Counted from the first letter of the stretch, positions 1-12,544 are shown. The stretch is 52,843 nt of DNA from Nemertoderma westbladi (GCA_032718475.1 JAUCBJ010006092.1:1-52843); one strand, 5' to 3'. Numbers and translations: made by a program. Notes: a model not told the origin generated them from the letters alone.

Positions 1-189
1 ATTTAAGCATCCGAATTCAGCCTCCCGGGTGTAGATCCATCGGGTGAATGATCGCGCATGGGCTGACTTCGGCTAATGTTTTGTGTATTAGCATAAAATA
101 TTGTCGTATGCTAAAGGTGTTTTAATTAACTAAAAGACATATAAATTTTGGCAGGTTAAACTGCTAAAGGTCTTCAAAAGCGCGAACAG

Positions 190-2451
190 CTACTGCAGTT
201 CATCTCTCTTAACCACTGATCACCCTGTAATTGAATGCTACTGCAGTTCATCTCTCTCAACAACTGATCACCCTGTAATTGAATGCTACTCAGTTCATCT
301 CTCTCAACAACTGATCACCCTGTAATTGAATGCTACTGCAGTTCATCTCTCTCAACAACTGATCACCCTGTAATTAAATGCTACTGCAGTTCATCTCTCT
401 CAACAACTGATCACCCTGTAATTGGATGCTACTGCAGTTCATCTCTCTCAACAACTGATCACCCTGTAATTGAATGCTACTGCAGTTCATCTCTCTCAAC
501 CACTGATCACCCTGTAATTGAATGCTACTGCAGTTCATCTCTCTCAACAACTGATCACCCTGTAATTGAATGCTACTCAGTTCATCTCTCTCAACAACTG
601 ATCACCCTGTAATTGAATGCTACTGCAGTTCATCTCTCTCAACAACTGATCACCCTGTAATTGAATGCTACTGCAGTTCATCTCTCTCAACAACTGATCA
701 CCCTGTAATTGAATGCTACTGCAGTTCATCTCTCTCAACAACTGATCACCCTGTAATTGAATGCTACTGCAGTTCATCTCTCTCAACAACTGATCACCCT
801 GTAATTGAATGCTACTGCAGTTCATCTCTCTCAACAACTGATCACCCTGTAATTGAATGCTACTGCAGTTCATCTCTCTCAACAACTGATCACCCTGTAA
901 TTGAATGCTACTGCAGTTCATCTCTCTCAACAACTGATCACCCTGTAATTGAATGCTACTGCAGTTCATCTCTCTCAACAACTGATCACCCTGTAATTGA
1001 ATGCTACTGCAGTTCATCTCTCTCAACAACTGATCACCCTGTAATTGAATGCTACTGCAGTTCATCTCTCTCAACAACTGATCACCCTGTAATTGAATGC
1101 TACTGCAGTTCATCTCTCTCAACAACTGATCACCCTGTAATTGAATGCTACTGCAGTTCATCTCTCTCAACAACTGATCACCCTGTAATTGAATGCTACT
1201 GCAGTTCATCTCTCTCAACAACTGATCACCCTGTAATTGAATGATACTGCAGTTCATCTCTCTCAACAACTGATCACCCTGTAATTGAATGCTACCGCAG
1301 TTCATCTGTCTAAACAACTGATCACCCTGTAATTGAATGCTACTGCAGTTCATCTCTCTTAACAACTGATCACCCTGTAATTGAATGCTACTGCAGTTCA
1401 TCTTCTCTCAACAACTGATCACCCTGTAATTGAATGCTACTGCAGTTCATCTCTCTCAACAACTGATCACCCTGTAATTGAATGCTACTGCAGTTCATCT
1501 CTCTCAACAACTGATCACCCTGTAATTGAATGCTACTGCAGTTCATCTCTCTCAACAACTGATCACCCTGTAATTGAATGCTACTGCAGTTCATCTCTCT
1601 CAACAACTGATCACCCTGTAATTGAATGCTACTGCAGTTCATCTCTCTCAACAACTGATCACCCTGTAATTGAATGCTACTGCAGTTCATCTCTCTCAAC
1701 AACTGATCACCCTGTAATTGAATGCTACTGCAGTTCATCTCTCTCAACAACTGATCACCCTGTAATTGAATGCTGCTGCAGTTCATCTCTCTCAACAACT
1801 GATCACCCTGTAATTGAATGCTACTGCAGTTCATCTCTCTCAACAACTGATCACCCTGTAATTGAATGCTACTGCAGTTCTTCTCTCTCAACAACTGATC
1901 ACCCTGTAATTGAATGCTACTACAGTTCATCTCTCTCAACAACTGATCACCCTGTAATTGAATGCTACTGCAGTTCATCTCTCTCAACAACTGATCACCC
2001 TGTAATTGAATGCTACTGCAGTTCATCTCTCTCAACAACTGATCACCCTGTAATTGAATGCTACTACAGTTCATCTCTCTCAACAACTGATCACCCTGTA
2101 ATTGAATGCTACTGCAGTTCATCTCTCTCAACAACTGATCACCTTGTAATTGAATGCTACTGCAGTTCATCTCTCTCAACAACTGATCACCTTGTAATTG
2201 AATGCTACTGCAGTTCATCTCTCTCAACAACTGATCACCCTGTAATTGAATGCTACTGCAGTTCATCTCTCTCAACAACTGATCACCCTGTAATTGAATG
2301 CTGCTGCAGTTCATCTCTCTCAACAACTGATCACCCTTTAATTGAATGCTACTGCAGTTCATCTCTCTCAACCACTGATCACCCTGTAATTGAATGCTAC
2401 TGCAGTTCATCTCTCTCAACAACTGATCACCCTGTAATTGAATGCTACTGC
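190..2451. repeat. 48-bp minisatellite array, about 47 copies
   Basis: Head-to-tail copies of a 48-bp unit containing CTGCAGTTCATCTCTCTCAA and TGATCACCCTGTAATTGAA. Most units are identical. A few carry single substitutions, and units near 288 and 575 lack the GC of CTGCAG, which shifts the frame. Because 48 is a multiple of three, long open frames appear on both strands as 16-residue repeats (CYCSSSLSTTDHPVIE on +). This is a property of the unit, not evidence of a protein. Confidence 0.97.
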
Positions 2452-4002
2452 ATTCATGAGTTTTATTTTATAAGAAACATATGCCACCACGAGCCCTGGT
2501 GTCTCTTAAATTTAACGATTTGAGGATATAGATGTTATTACACTGTTATATAAATAAACTATAATCTGGACTTATTATAGTATAAATTAGATTAACCTGA
2601 TAGAACTATCTATCATATTTCATTAAATGACTTTCATGGGATTGATGTTTTATTTAGAATTGTGATTCTAACATTAAACAAAGATTTTGGATTAGTTAAA
2701 ATAAATCTCAGGACACATGTTTTTTTAATTAATTTAAAATAATAAATAAATAATTAAATAAATAATTTTTAATTTTTTTAAATTTTGGTTAATTCCTGGG
2801 CTTAATTTCTTATAGAGTACTAAACAGCATTGGGTATAAACGTAGTTTGTACGACGACGGCGGCGACGCGACCGTCTCTTTTACCAATTAATCCCTTTGT
2901 GGGTTGCGACCACAAGGCGTAACCACGTCTACTGCCGAATATATTAATTAATTGATTGTTTTGGTTACTTACTTGTATTGCTACTGGTTATGTTTGATAT
3001 TTGCATATCATACATCTCACATCAAACAATGACATCTGGCTTTGTGGATAGATACTCTAAATTATGTATATTAGCGGGAAATGTATTATTTATGTATAAA
3101 TATTATATCCCTTTGTACATTTACATTATTTCGAATAATATTAGTAGTATAATAAGAAAATGTTATATTGGTGTGTATCATATTTTTTTTAAATCGGGAT
3201 ATGAGCTATTATTTGCAACGACTCACCCATGGTGGGGGATTTAAATTTTCATGGCATCAAGAGTCCCTCCATATCTACAAATATCTACAAAAAGCGACTG
3301 ATCTCTACAGAAAAGTTGATTCTGTACAGAATGCCTGATCTCTATACAAATCTTTTGAATCTGTATTCTACAACAATTGGGCGCTGCAGTCTGACACAGA
3401 TTTTGTTACCGTGTGCAAGAAATTGGTATTATAGTGTTAATTCGCATTGCTGTAGGAATATAGATATCATCTATTATTCTGTTTGGTGTTTGTTGGTACC
3501 GGTACTGTCAGCATGGGAAAACCATTAAAGTGTTGTGTTACATTTGACTGCTCATATTACTTATTAAGTAATTTTCATATTATTATAAAACAATGAGCAT
3601 TTGGGATGTAATGTTTCTAATATAAGTTAATGGAACGGCCCATTCAATTTATTTCAAGCAGTTTGTTTAGGGAAAATATTACGTACTGAGTTGGAGTACA
3701 ATCATTGGATCTAAAAGAAATTAAAATGCATTCTGGTTCTTCCTCTTGGGAATTCACGGATGGATTATTTTTATAAATAGAAAACCCCAACAACTATGGC
3801 CATATAGCTAATCTTAACCGTATATAGTAGTATTATTAGTAAAGGGGATTGATCTCTCACCTTCCCCTCCACCCCCACGCTACACTTTTAAACAAAATTA
3901 AGAATTACTATAAAATTGCGTAAATAAATATTGAACAGAGGCACAATAATGTATTTACTTACAGTCGTAAATATCCGGATAATTCCTCATATCATCAGCC
4001 TT
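2452..4002. other. AT-rich non-coding stretch
   Basis: No convincing exon, RNA gene or transposon found. It contains A/T-rich runs near 2700-2790 and a short GC-rich patch (GACGACGGCGGCGACG) near 2850. The short ORFs here resemble no family I recognise. Confidence 0.5.
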
Positions 4003-4142
4003 ACTGATCGCATCACACCAGAATGTGTCGTGTTCGCGTTGTTAGTGGAACCTGAACATTTGTTCCACAGCATTACTGAGCGCATCACACCAGAATGTGT
4101 CGTGTTCGCGTTGTTAGTGGAACCTGAACATTTGTTCCACAG
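4003..4142. repeat. 72-bp direct duplication
   Basis: Two adjacent, nearly identical 72-bp copies, each containing GCATCACACCAGAATGTGTC and ending in CATTTGTTCCACAGC. They are followed by short repeats of CTTACAAG before the next element begins. Confidence 0.9.
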
Positions 4143-4188
4143 CCTTACAAGCTTTACAAGCCTTACAAGCTTTGCTTTTTGCTACAGA

Positions 4189-5124
4189 GTGGGGCGAGCC
4201 ACGAAAGTAAGCGAGCTTATCATACGGGTATCCCCCATCTCAATCGGTGTGTCTGTAGATCTCTCGTTCTGTAGATCCGTGTGGGGCGAGCCACGAAAGT
4301 AAGCGAGCTTAGCATACGGGTATCCCCCCTCAATCGGTGTGTCTGTAGATCTATCGTTTTGTAGATCAGACGTTTTAAACGTTAATAAATCAGCTAATAC
4401 TCAATGAAATCTAACCAAACTTGGTACACATGTTGTTTGGCAAAAGTTTAGAAATTGTCCAAATAGAATTTGAGTGGGTCCTTCAGGATGAGCGCAACGA
4501 GGCTATTGAAGGAGCTGAGTATTGTGTTGAACAATGGTTGTAATGAAGACGAGTCTGTGTTAACTATACTCCTAATAACGAGTATTGTTTTGACCATTCT
4601 CGTAAACCACATGGTTTAACATATTTGACGATATGTCATTTTATCCAATACTGATAATAGAATGTTGTAAGGTATATAGTTGGTTTCCAGGTTGTACAGG
4701 ACGAACCCAACGAGTTTAGCAGTGGATACGAGTATCCATCTGCCACAAATCAGCAATTAATTACTCGCACAGTTTAGAGAATTTCCATAGTTATAAAGGT
4801 CGACAGTCTGCGTTAAAGAAAATTAAATTGAGTCAAAACAAGACGAGCGAAACGAGGCTAAAGAAGGGGACGAGTATTGTAAAACTAAAAATATCATACT
4901 TAACTTAAATAGCCCTAGTTAGTTGGTTTACAAACGACAGTTAAGGCGTGTACAGTAAGGGCAAACTGAAATGGACCTCTATTTATTACAACCAGTTTAA
5001 CGCAAACTGAAAGCATCACTCTTTGATATTTTGGGAATGACGGTTTTCGTATATCCAATGGGAATTAGTCCATTATCCATCCTTATATAGACTCTCTCGT
5101 GCTGCGCGAAGGCCCCACAACGTG
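4189..5124 (+). mobile_element. Shared-terminus repeat element, copy A
   Basis: The left end is GTGGGGCGAGCCACGAA and the right end is GTGCTGCGCGAAGGCCCCAC, so the outermost 7 bp (GTGGGGC/GCCCCAC) are inverted. The left end is tandemly duplicated (4189 and 4281). The interior carries spaced degenerate repeats of the form GACGAGCGAAACGAGGCT (near 4490, 4700, 4845). The first 200 bp matches the minus-strand copy at 52069-52619, including ACTTGGTACACATGTTGTTT. No coding capacity is seen, so it looks non-autonomous. A Helitron-like/HINE element or a MITE are the candidate classes. Class assignment is inference. Confidence 0.65.
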
Positions 5125-5546
5125 TATGTTTGGTTGAAAACATATATGGTATTATATGTGAGATATTCACTATTCAGTTACTCAATATTGCGGAAGTTCG
5201 CCATTTTTGTTACCATTGTTTAATCAAGTCGTTCTGATACTATCTTGCTTAGCCTGACCGATATCAAATCATTTACCAATCAATGTTATAGGATTACAAC
5301 CCAAGGTGTAGGTTTGGGGAAGAGCTCAAAGTGACGTGTAATGCGATTATCATATGGGAGAACTCATTCAGGTCGGCATACTGCTGGGATCTAAAGATAG
5401 ATGCAATGGCGAAGAAACGAGTCTTCCAGACATAAATGTCTCAGACCCGCATTATTTTAAATAAATACAAAGTAAACGTAAAACAGAAAACAGACGCGGG
5501 CGAAACGAGCGAAATTGAAAAAAAACGTATCGAAATTTTGCAATAT

Positions 5547-6343
5547 GTAACATTGTGTGTTACAGGTGGTTACAGTGTGTGTAACATTGTGTGTCACAGG
5601 AGGTTACAGTGTGTGTAACATTGTGTGTTACAGGAGGTTACAGTGTGTGTAACATTGTGTGTTACTGGGGGTTACAGTGTGTGTAACATTGTGTGTTACT
5701 GGGGGTTACAGTGTGTGTAACATTGTGTGTTACTGGGGGTTACAGTGTGTGTAACATTGTGTGTTACAGGAGGTTACAGTGTGTGTAACATTGTGTGTTA
5801 CAGGAGGTTACAGTGTGTGTAACATTGTGTGTTACAGGAGGTTACAGTGTGTGTAACATTGTGTGTTACTGGGGGTTACAGTGTGTGTAACATTGTGTGT
5901 TACTGGGGGTTACAGTGTGTGTAACATTGTGTGTTACAGGAGGTTACGGTGTGTGTTAGATTGTGTGTTACTGGGGGTTACAGTGTGTGTAACATTGTGT
6001 GTTACAGGAGGTTACAGTGTGTGTAACATTGTGTGTTACAGGAGGTTACAGTGTGTGTAACATTGTGTGTTACAGGAGGTTACAGTGTGTGTAACATTGT
6101 GTGTTACTGGGGGTTACAGTGTGTGTAACATTGTGTGTTACTGGGGGTTACAGTGTGTGTAACATTGTGTGTTACAGGAGGTTACAGTGTGTGTAACATT
6201 GTGTGTTACAGGAGGTTACAGTGTGTGTAACATTGTGTGTTACAGGAGGTTACAGTGTGTGTAACATTGTGTGTTACTGGGGGTTACAGTGTGTGTAACA
6301 TTGTGTGTTACAGGAGGTTACAGTGTGTGTTAGATTGTGTGTT
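5547..6343. repeat. 34-bp minisatellite array, about 23 copies
   Basis: The unit is TAACATTGTGTGTTACAGGA followed by GGTTACAGTGTGTG. Two unit types alternate irregularly, one with TTACAGGAGG and one with TTACTGGGGG. The last copies carry TTAGATTG in place of TAACATTG. Confidence 0.97.
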
Positions 6344-7506
6344 TTTAGTATATTTTAATGTAAATCAAGAATACAAAACTTTATAACTAATAATTAACAA
6401 GATAAGTTAACTAACAAGTAAGTCGAATAAGGATAAGAAGTAGTAACAAGTTTTCAACTAATAAGTGTTAACTAAAGGACAAACGACACGTTTTATAGTA
6501 AATCTCGGGTGTGGAATAGCACTAGAACATTCTATACATTCTACGACATTCCATGAGCTCACATTTGTCCAATAAGTTATTTAGCACCTTGGTCCAACTA
6601 AACAGTTCTATCAGGTGTACACACGCTATTGGTTCAACTACTTTAATTCAGATAGAAATAAGGAAAATATATCGAAATGTTTAATTTTTTTACGTAAAGC
6701 AAGTGTACAAATAGTTATCTAAATGAAATAATTCCACATTATCAGTTAAGTTGTTGCGCGTTAAGTTAGGGGGAGACAGAAATGCAAGCCAATAGAACCC
6801 GAAAGGGCCGTTGTACAAATGTGGCAAATCAATTGTTAATCAACTATTATATTAACTGTAAAATCAAATAAAATTGTATTAATAGCATTTAAATGATTAT
6901 CGAGAATCACACAAATAATAATAATTAAAATGTAAAATTATAAAGTTCACTAAGTTAATCAAATGCCACCTGTGTTGAGCTGCAGACAATTGATTGTAAA
7001 TTGTTTTTTTAATTATTCATTTGTAACAATTGATTGTTATCGATTATTCAAGATTTTCACTATGACTTCCATTATTTAGCAGGCCATTCGCATGCCAATT
7101 AGGTAATTCTATACCTGAGAGGCCAACCTTTAATACCGAGAGTATAGTATTGTTGTAATCGTTTGGTAATAAGGCTTCCAGCTGTCCCTTAATGGATTAC
7201 CTACATAGGATACCTTAATTATACTTTAAGCGTCATCCTCTCTCGAATTTCGGTACCATACAGAACTGGTTAACGTATCAATTGTTGTTCATGAACAATT
7301 AATTCTATCTGAAAGACTGCTCGTTCAGAGGTTTGCATTTCGCGAAATATCATAATGGAGGAAAGTAGAAAACTTGATGATGATTTGGTTTCACCCGCTG
7401 TTTGTTAGTGTGGGGTTGGTTTGGTTACCTTTATAATATTGATATACCTTGTAGGCCTATGTTATACACTATTTCTGCTGAATGTCATCTCAAGACCTTA
7501 TTCTGA
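6344..7506. other. AT-rich non-coding stretch
   Basis: No exon or recognised element. It contains several CAATTGATTGT-like short repeats near 6990-7040. Nothing else is supported. Confidence 0.5.
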
Positions 7507-7582
7507 CTGGGGCGAGCCACGAAGTTGGCGGAGCCTTAGCGAATTGACACTGTTAGGGGGTGGGTCAATTTATGCAAATAGT

Positions 7583-7587
7583 TGTCG

Positions 7588-7619
<32 letters not shown>

Positions 7620-7637
7620 GTCGTCGTCGTCGTCGTT
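7583..7637. repeat. (CGT)n microsatellite in copy B
   Basis: About 17 CGT triplets with one TGT interruption, at a fixed place in the repeat element just after TTTATGCAAATAGTTG. Confidence 0.95.
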
Positions 7638-8384
7638 ACGATTTTGACATGCTAATAACTTTGTCGGATTTAAAGCTGCCAAGTTGAAAATTTGTAGGTA
7701 TCAATATGAGCAAAAGTTGAGATTTTTGAGAGACTTTCAGACACCATCAGTGCAATGGTCTCCCGCTAGAGGGCCACATGTCTAAACATTAAATGCCCTC
7801 CCATTTCTTTGCTTTTAATCCGTTTAAGCTGAAACTTGGCAGATATGTATTAGACCATTAGCTGTGACTTTCAAAGGAGGCGAATCCATCTGCAGTTCTC
7901 CAGTCTGCCGCTAGAGGGCCAAAGGTCTGAAAGTGAAATCGTTGTCGCCGTTACGATTTTGACATGCTAATAACTTTGTCGGATTTAAAGCTGCCAAGTT
8001 GAAAATTTGTAGGTATCAATATGAGCTAAAGTTGAGACGTTTGAGAGACTTTCAGACACCATCAGAGCAATAGTCTCCTGCTAGAGGGCCACATGTCTAA
8101 ATGTTAAATGCCCTCCCATTTCTTTGCTTTTAATCCATTTATGCTGAAATTTGGCAGATATGTACTAGACCATTAGCTGTGACTTTGAAAGAAGGAATTG
8201 AATTGAAGGCTAATCCGTGTGCAGTTCTTCAGTCTGCCGCTAGAGGGCGAAATGTTTGAAAGTGAAATAAACCAGAAACTATATAGAAATTTGAAAAGCA
8301 ACGCAAATCGCATTGCAATAATAATGTTAATTATCAAGATTAAGATTCCCATTGTCTGATTTGTTGTGACACTGCTGTTGGCGC

Positions 8385-8405
8385 GGGGGGGGGGGGGGGG
8401 GGGGG
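8385..8405. repeat. Poly-G tract (21 G)
   Basis: Uninterrupted G run inside copy B. A possible G-quadruplex. The length may be unreliable in assembly. Confidence 0.9.
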
Positions 8406-8662
8406 TGGATCATATATTGCAAATAGTTGTCGTCGTTGTTTATTGTTACGATTTAGACCTGCTAATAAATTCGTTCGTTTTAGTTGAAAAATAATAGGAA
8501 AAAATTTGAGTTTTGATATACTTTGAGACACAATCAGTTCAACAGTCACCCGCTATAGGACTACTTTATGCCTGAAAGTGAATAGATTCTCCCGTGTCAT
8601 TGATTTTAATCAGTTTAAGCTGAATCTTGCCATATATTCTGGACCACATGCTGCGTCTTTGT

Positions 8663-8681
8663 GGGGGGGGGGGGGGGGGGG
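8663..8681. repeat. Poly-G tract (19 G)
   Basis: A second uninterrupted G run inside copy B, in a diverged module after CTGCGTCTTTGT. Confidence 0.9.
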
Positions 8682-9276
8682 AGATTTAATCGGTCTGCCG
8701 CTATACGACGAAATTTCTGAAAGTGAGATCCGTCTCTCATTTCGTTATCCGTTATTCAAGATGAAACTTGGCCGATGTACGTATGTACTATTCATCCATA
8801 GGCTGTGTCTTTGTGGGGCTGGAGACCCTAATCCATCTTCAGTTCTCACTATACCGCTAGAGTCAGAAATGTCTGAATAGAAATGAAAGAGGTAAAAAGT
8901 GATTAGGCGAAATCTGCTTAAAATTTGCTAATACAGTAATACTTTCGAATTAGTACTTAAATTAAATTTAAGTCACGTGCTGCGCGAAGGCCCCACTTCG
9001 TGTAGTTTTAACGTCAATAGTTTTATACTAGTTTAGTAGTAAATAATAGTTAGTCAGTCTTTCGATAGTATTTTTGGACTAATCTTAAAGTATGTTACAG
9101 TATTTCGAACCCCATTTTAGCCTTATCATCATTTACACTTAAGATTAACAATATAAATAAATACCTTGTTTATATATACCTTATACCATTATGTTTATTA
9201 TTACTGAATTCCGGGTATATATCGCAAGCGCAGTTACCATCCCCCCTAGTTTATTTCCAAACTTGATAAATTGTTT

Positions 9277-9406
9277 GTGGGGCGAGCCACGAAGTTGGCG
9301 GAGCCTTAGCGAATTGACACTGTTAGGGGGTGGGTCAATTTACGAAGTTGGCGGAGCCTTAGCGAATTGACACTGTTAGGGGGTGGGTCAATTTATGCAA
9401 ATAGTT

Positions 9407-9451
<45 letters not shown>

Positions 9452-9466
9452 GTCGTCGTCGTCGTT

Positions 9467-9522
<56 letters not shown>

Positions 9523-10660
9523 TACGATTTTGACATGCTAATAACTTTGTCGGATTTAAAGCTGCCAAGTTGAAAATTTGTAGGTATCAATATGAGCAAA
9601 AGTTGAGATTTTTGAGAGACTTTCAGACACCATCAGTGCAATGGTCTCCCGCTAGAGGGCCACATGTCTAAACATTAAATGCCCTCCCATTTCTTTGCTT
9701 TTAATCCGTTTAAGCTGAAACTTGGCAGATATGTATTAGACCATTAGCTGTGACTTTCGAAGGAGGCGAATCAATCTGCAGTTCTCCAGTCTGCCGCTAG
9801 AGGGCCAAAGGTCTGAAAGTGAAATCGTTGTCGTCGTTACGATTTTGACATGCTAATAATTTTGTCGGATTTAAAGCTGCCAAGTTGAAAATTTGTAGGT
9901 ATCAATATGAGCAAAAGTTGAGATTTTTGAGAGACTTTCAGACACCATCAGTGCAATGGTCTCCCGCTAGAGGGCCACATGTCTAAACATTAAATGCCCT
10001 CCCATTTCTTTGCTTTTAATCCGTTTAAGCTGAAACTTGGCAGATATGTATTAGACCATTAGCTGTGACTTTCAAAGGAGGCGAATCCATCTGCAGTTCT
10101 CCAGTCTGCCGCTAGAGGGCCAAAGGTCTGAAAGTGAAATCGTTGTCGTCGCTACGATTTTGACATGCTAATAACTTTGTCGGATTTAAAGCTGCCAAGT
10201 TGAAAATTTGTAGGTATCAATATGAGCTAAAGTTGAGACGTTTGAGAGACTTTCAGACACCATCAGAGCAATAGTCTCCTGCTAGAGGGCCACATGTCTA
10301 AACGTTAAATGTCCTCCCATTTCTTTGCTTTTAATCCATTTATGCTGAAATTTGGCAGATATGTACTAGACCAATAGCTGTGACTTTGAAAGAAGGAATT
10401 GAATTGAATTGAATTGAAGGCTAATCCGCGTGCAGTTCTTCAGTCTGCCGCTAGAGGGCGAAATGTTTGAAAGTGAAATCTTTCTCCCATCTCGTTATTT
10501 ATGATCCGTTCAAGCTGAAACGTAGCAGATATGTAGTAGAAGTCGGCCTGAGTCTTTGGTGGGCAGTAAACGGTCTGGAGTCCTCCAGTCTGCCGCTAGA
10601 GGGCGAAATGTATAACTAAGTATAATTAAGTCACGTGCTGCGCGAAGGCCCCACTTCGTG
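9277..10660 (+). mobile_element. Shared-terminus repeat element, copy C
   Basis: Same family and interior as copy B. The left end GTGGGGCGAGCCACGAAGTT is followed by a repeated left segment (CGAAGTTGGCGGAGCCTTAG occurs at about 9290 and again at 9343), then (CGT)n, then three modules of about 310 bp starting near 9521, 9830 and 10140. A shorter diverged module (10480-10615) and the right end CACGTGCTGCGCGAAGGCCC with the CTTCGTG hairpin follow. The modules are more alike to each other than the flanks, which implies internal amplification. Confidence 0.75.
9406..9523. repeat. (CGT)n microsatellite in copy C
   Basis: About 39 CGT triplets with two TGT interruptions, at the same internal position as the shorter run in copy B. 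It gives artefactual poly-Arg and poly-Asp reading frames. Confidence 0.95.
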
Positions 10661-11230
10661 TTAACTCATCCGTATGCCTATCTTTATAGGAGTAAGGGAG
10701 AAGGGGATATAGAGTGGTGGTTTCTCAATACTAGGGTTGTTTCTACACAAATGTTTTCATGTACCAACTGTGGAAGTAATAATGAAATTGTACTTGATCA
10801 CATTCCTCTGGAAATTTGAATCGCTCCAGATATTGATTATATTTTTTGGTATTGTTATCGAAATAATGTACTTTTCGTCTTGTGTGCTCTGCTTTCGATG
10901 TATATATATTATATGTAAATGAGTTGGTATAAAGGTTGCATCGTTCTGCTTGGAACATGTGGGATCCTCTAACAATCAAAGCTTTTCCCGGAGTATTCGG
11001 TAATGGATGTACCGGTCCGGGAACGGCCGGTACCTACACATGTTCATATCATCGTTATTGGGATGCGGAAACAACGTTTCAGGAAGTCGAACTACACTCT
11101 TAGTAAATTGTGATCTCTTATTTTGTGTTCTATTGTGAATAATATCTTCACTTCCTTTAATTCTAAGTGGTTACGGATATGTCAAACTAAGTTCAAATCG
11201 ATCTTATATTAAAGTCATATTTAAAATTTC
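10661..11230. other. Non-coding stretch
   Basis: No exon or element recognised. It includes a short inverted GC-rich segment, TACCGGTCCGGGAACGGCCGG, near 11010. Confidence 0.45.
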
Positions 11231-11398
11231 GCACTGTTGTGTCCCTCGACAAGACACTTTAGACATTAGTGCCTACGCCAACCCAGCGTAATAATGGAAC
11301 CTGGCTTTGGGTAATGATAATAAAAGCGCTTTGAGTATGCTGAGCGTAGAAAAGCGCTATATAAATAACCAATATTATTATTATTATTAATAATATTT
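11231..11398 (+). mobile_element. L2-type LINE/SINE 3' tail
   Basis: The segment contains GTCCCTCGACAAGACACTTT, GCCTACGCCAACCCAG, and a terminal stem-loop with AAAGCGCTTTGAG and AGAAAAGCGCTATATAAATA, followed by an (ATT)n-rich tail. The AAGCGCTTTGAG...GAAAAGCGCTATATAAAT hairpin is the conserved 3' end used by L2-clade LINEs and by SINEs that borrow it. No ORF remains, so it is a 5'-truncated LINE or a SINE tail. Confidence 0.75.
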
Positions 11399-12195
11399 AA
11401 TATTTAATATTTTTCCTTTGATTCACTAAGAGTTTGGCGTGGTTTTGTGCGTTTCTGCTTATCCTTAATTATTAATAACGGATGATGTGTTGTAGTTCCT
11501 TGGGGTGCGACAAATGAGGCATTCTGACAAGGAAAACGACTCAGTGGAAACTTTCATAAGGAAGTTACTGAAGGGGGATTATTAACGGCTGAATTATAGT
11601 CCTACCTGTTGCCTGTGGGATTTATTGATTGTTGAAGTGAATAAATATAATAAAATCCTCAATATTAATAATATTATTGCGCTCAGAGCAAAATAGAAAT
11701 ACCACATACAAATACAAAATACAATTAATAATAGAAATAGAAAGAACAAACTGAAACTTAAAGAAAATCTTTGTAGTTTTGCGATGAATTCTCTCTAAAA
11801 TAAACTTTTATTACATATTATATTATTTATTATAACAAACAGTATTATTATATAAAATTAACAAATAGATCTGTGATACGGATCAATCATAATAAATTAT
11901 CCCTTAGGTTCGTCTCCACAACATACTCTATGGCACATCTCTCTTTCCTTCTATCACAGATTACTCGCACATCAGTTTAAAGAACTGACAGATCTAGTTC
12001 CCAATATCTATTAATAAGGTTAAAAAGAAATTGGTCGCTTGTAATAAGTGTTAAAATATTTCATTATAGACCAAAATGACCTACCATATTCCTCAATAAT
12101 AACTTCATGATTCCCTCTATGTATCATGAACATTGTCACTTTATTAAAGTGCCAATCACAGATGGATGAAAGTGATGGACGATATTGACCCACAG
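11399..12195. other. AT-rich non-coding stretch
   Basis: Nothing recognised. Runs of TTATTA/AATATT are common. It lies upstream of the 18-bp array and exon 1 and could contain 5' regulatory sequence, but no specific site is supported. Confidence 0.45.
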
Positions 12196-12412
12196 TCGTA
12201 GGTGGCCCATATGGGCGAAGGTGATCCATGGTCGAAGGTGGCCCATGGGCGAAGGTGGCCCATGGTCGAAAGTGGCCCATGGGCGAAGGTGGCCCATTGG
12301 CAAAGGTGGCCCATAGGCGCAGGTGGCCCATGGGCGCAGGTGGCCCATGGGCGAATATGGCCCACAGATAAGGTGACTCATAGATAAAGGTGACCCACAG
12401 ATAAAGGTGGTA
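12196..12412. repeat. 18-bp minisatellite, about 12 copies
   Basis: The unit GGTGGCCCATGGGCGAAG varies at the second half (GTCGAAA, GCGCA, GCAAA, ATAAAG). Units include palindromic GCCCATGGGC. Because 18 is a multiple of three, short repetitive ORFs open on both strands and should not be read as genes. It sits about 270 bp upstream of the first coding exon. Confidence 0.93.
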
Positions 12413-12522
12413 CAATACAGCAGTGATGTCCTAAGATAATTTGATTTATTTATGGCCCCTACGGCAGTAATAATTAATTAGTGTGGTGAGGAAATGTGAG
12501 ATGAAAATAATATCATTGTTAG

Positions 12523-12544
12523 GCGACACGAAAAATCGTGTCGC
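12523..12544. other. Perfect 9-bp inverted repeat
   Basis: GCGACACGA-AAAA-TCGTGTCGC can form a 9-bp stem with a 4-nt loop. It lies about 130 bp upstream of the start codon. No function assigned. Confidence 0.8.

Larger units (their letters stand above)
7507..9003 (+). mobile_element. Shared-terminus repeat element, copy B
   Basis: The left end is GGGGCGAGCCACGAAGTTGG and the right end is CACGTGCTGCGCGAAGGCCCCACTTCGTG. The right end can fold as CGCGAAG-GCCCCA-CTTCGTG, a 7-bp stem with one G-T pair. After the left end comes a (CGT)n run, then tandem modules of about 310 bp that start at TACGATTTTGACATGC and contain GCTAGAGGGCCACATGTCTA and TGCCGCTAGAGGGC. Later modules are more diverged and hold two long poly-G tracts. 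No ORF of note. Terminal structure, central tandem modules and 3' hairpin recall Helentron-associated HINE/pearl elements, but that class is inferred. Confidence 0.7.

Noticed and set aside
283-2523. 16-residue repeat proteins on both strands at the left end
   Set aside because: Artefact of the 48-bp unit. Both strands are open and frames break where units have 2-bp indels, with no compensation.
5547-6343. CRISPR-like regular repeats
   Set aside because: The repeats are contiguous with no unique spacers, no cas genes are present, and the sequence is eukaryotic. The same reasoning excludes the other arrays.
9359-9573. Poly-Asp and poly-Arg reading frames
   Set aside because: Translations of a (CGT)n microsatellite inside a non-coding repeat element.
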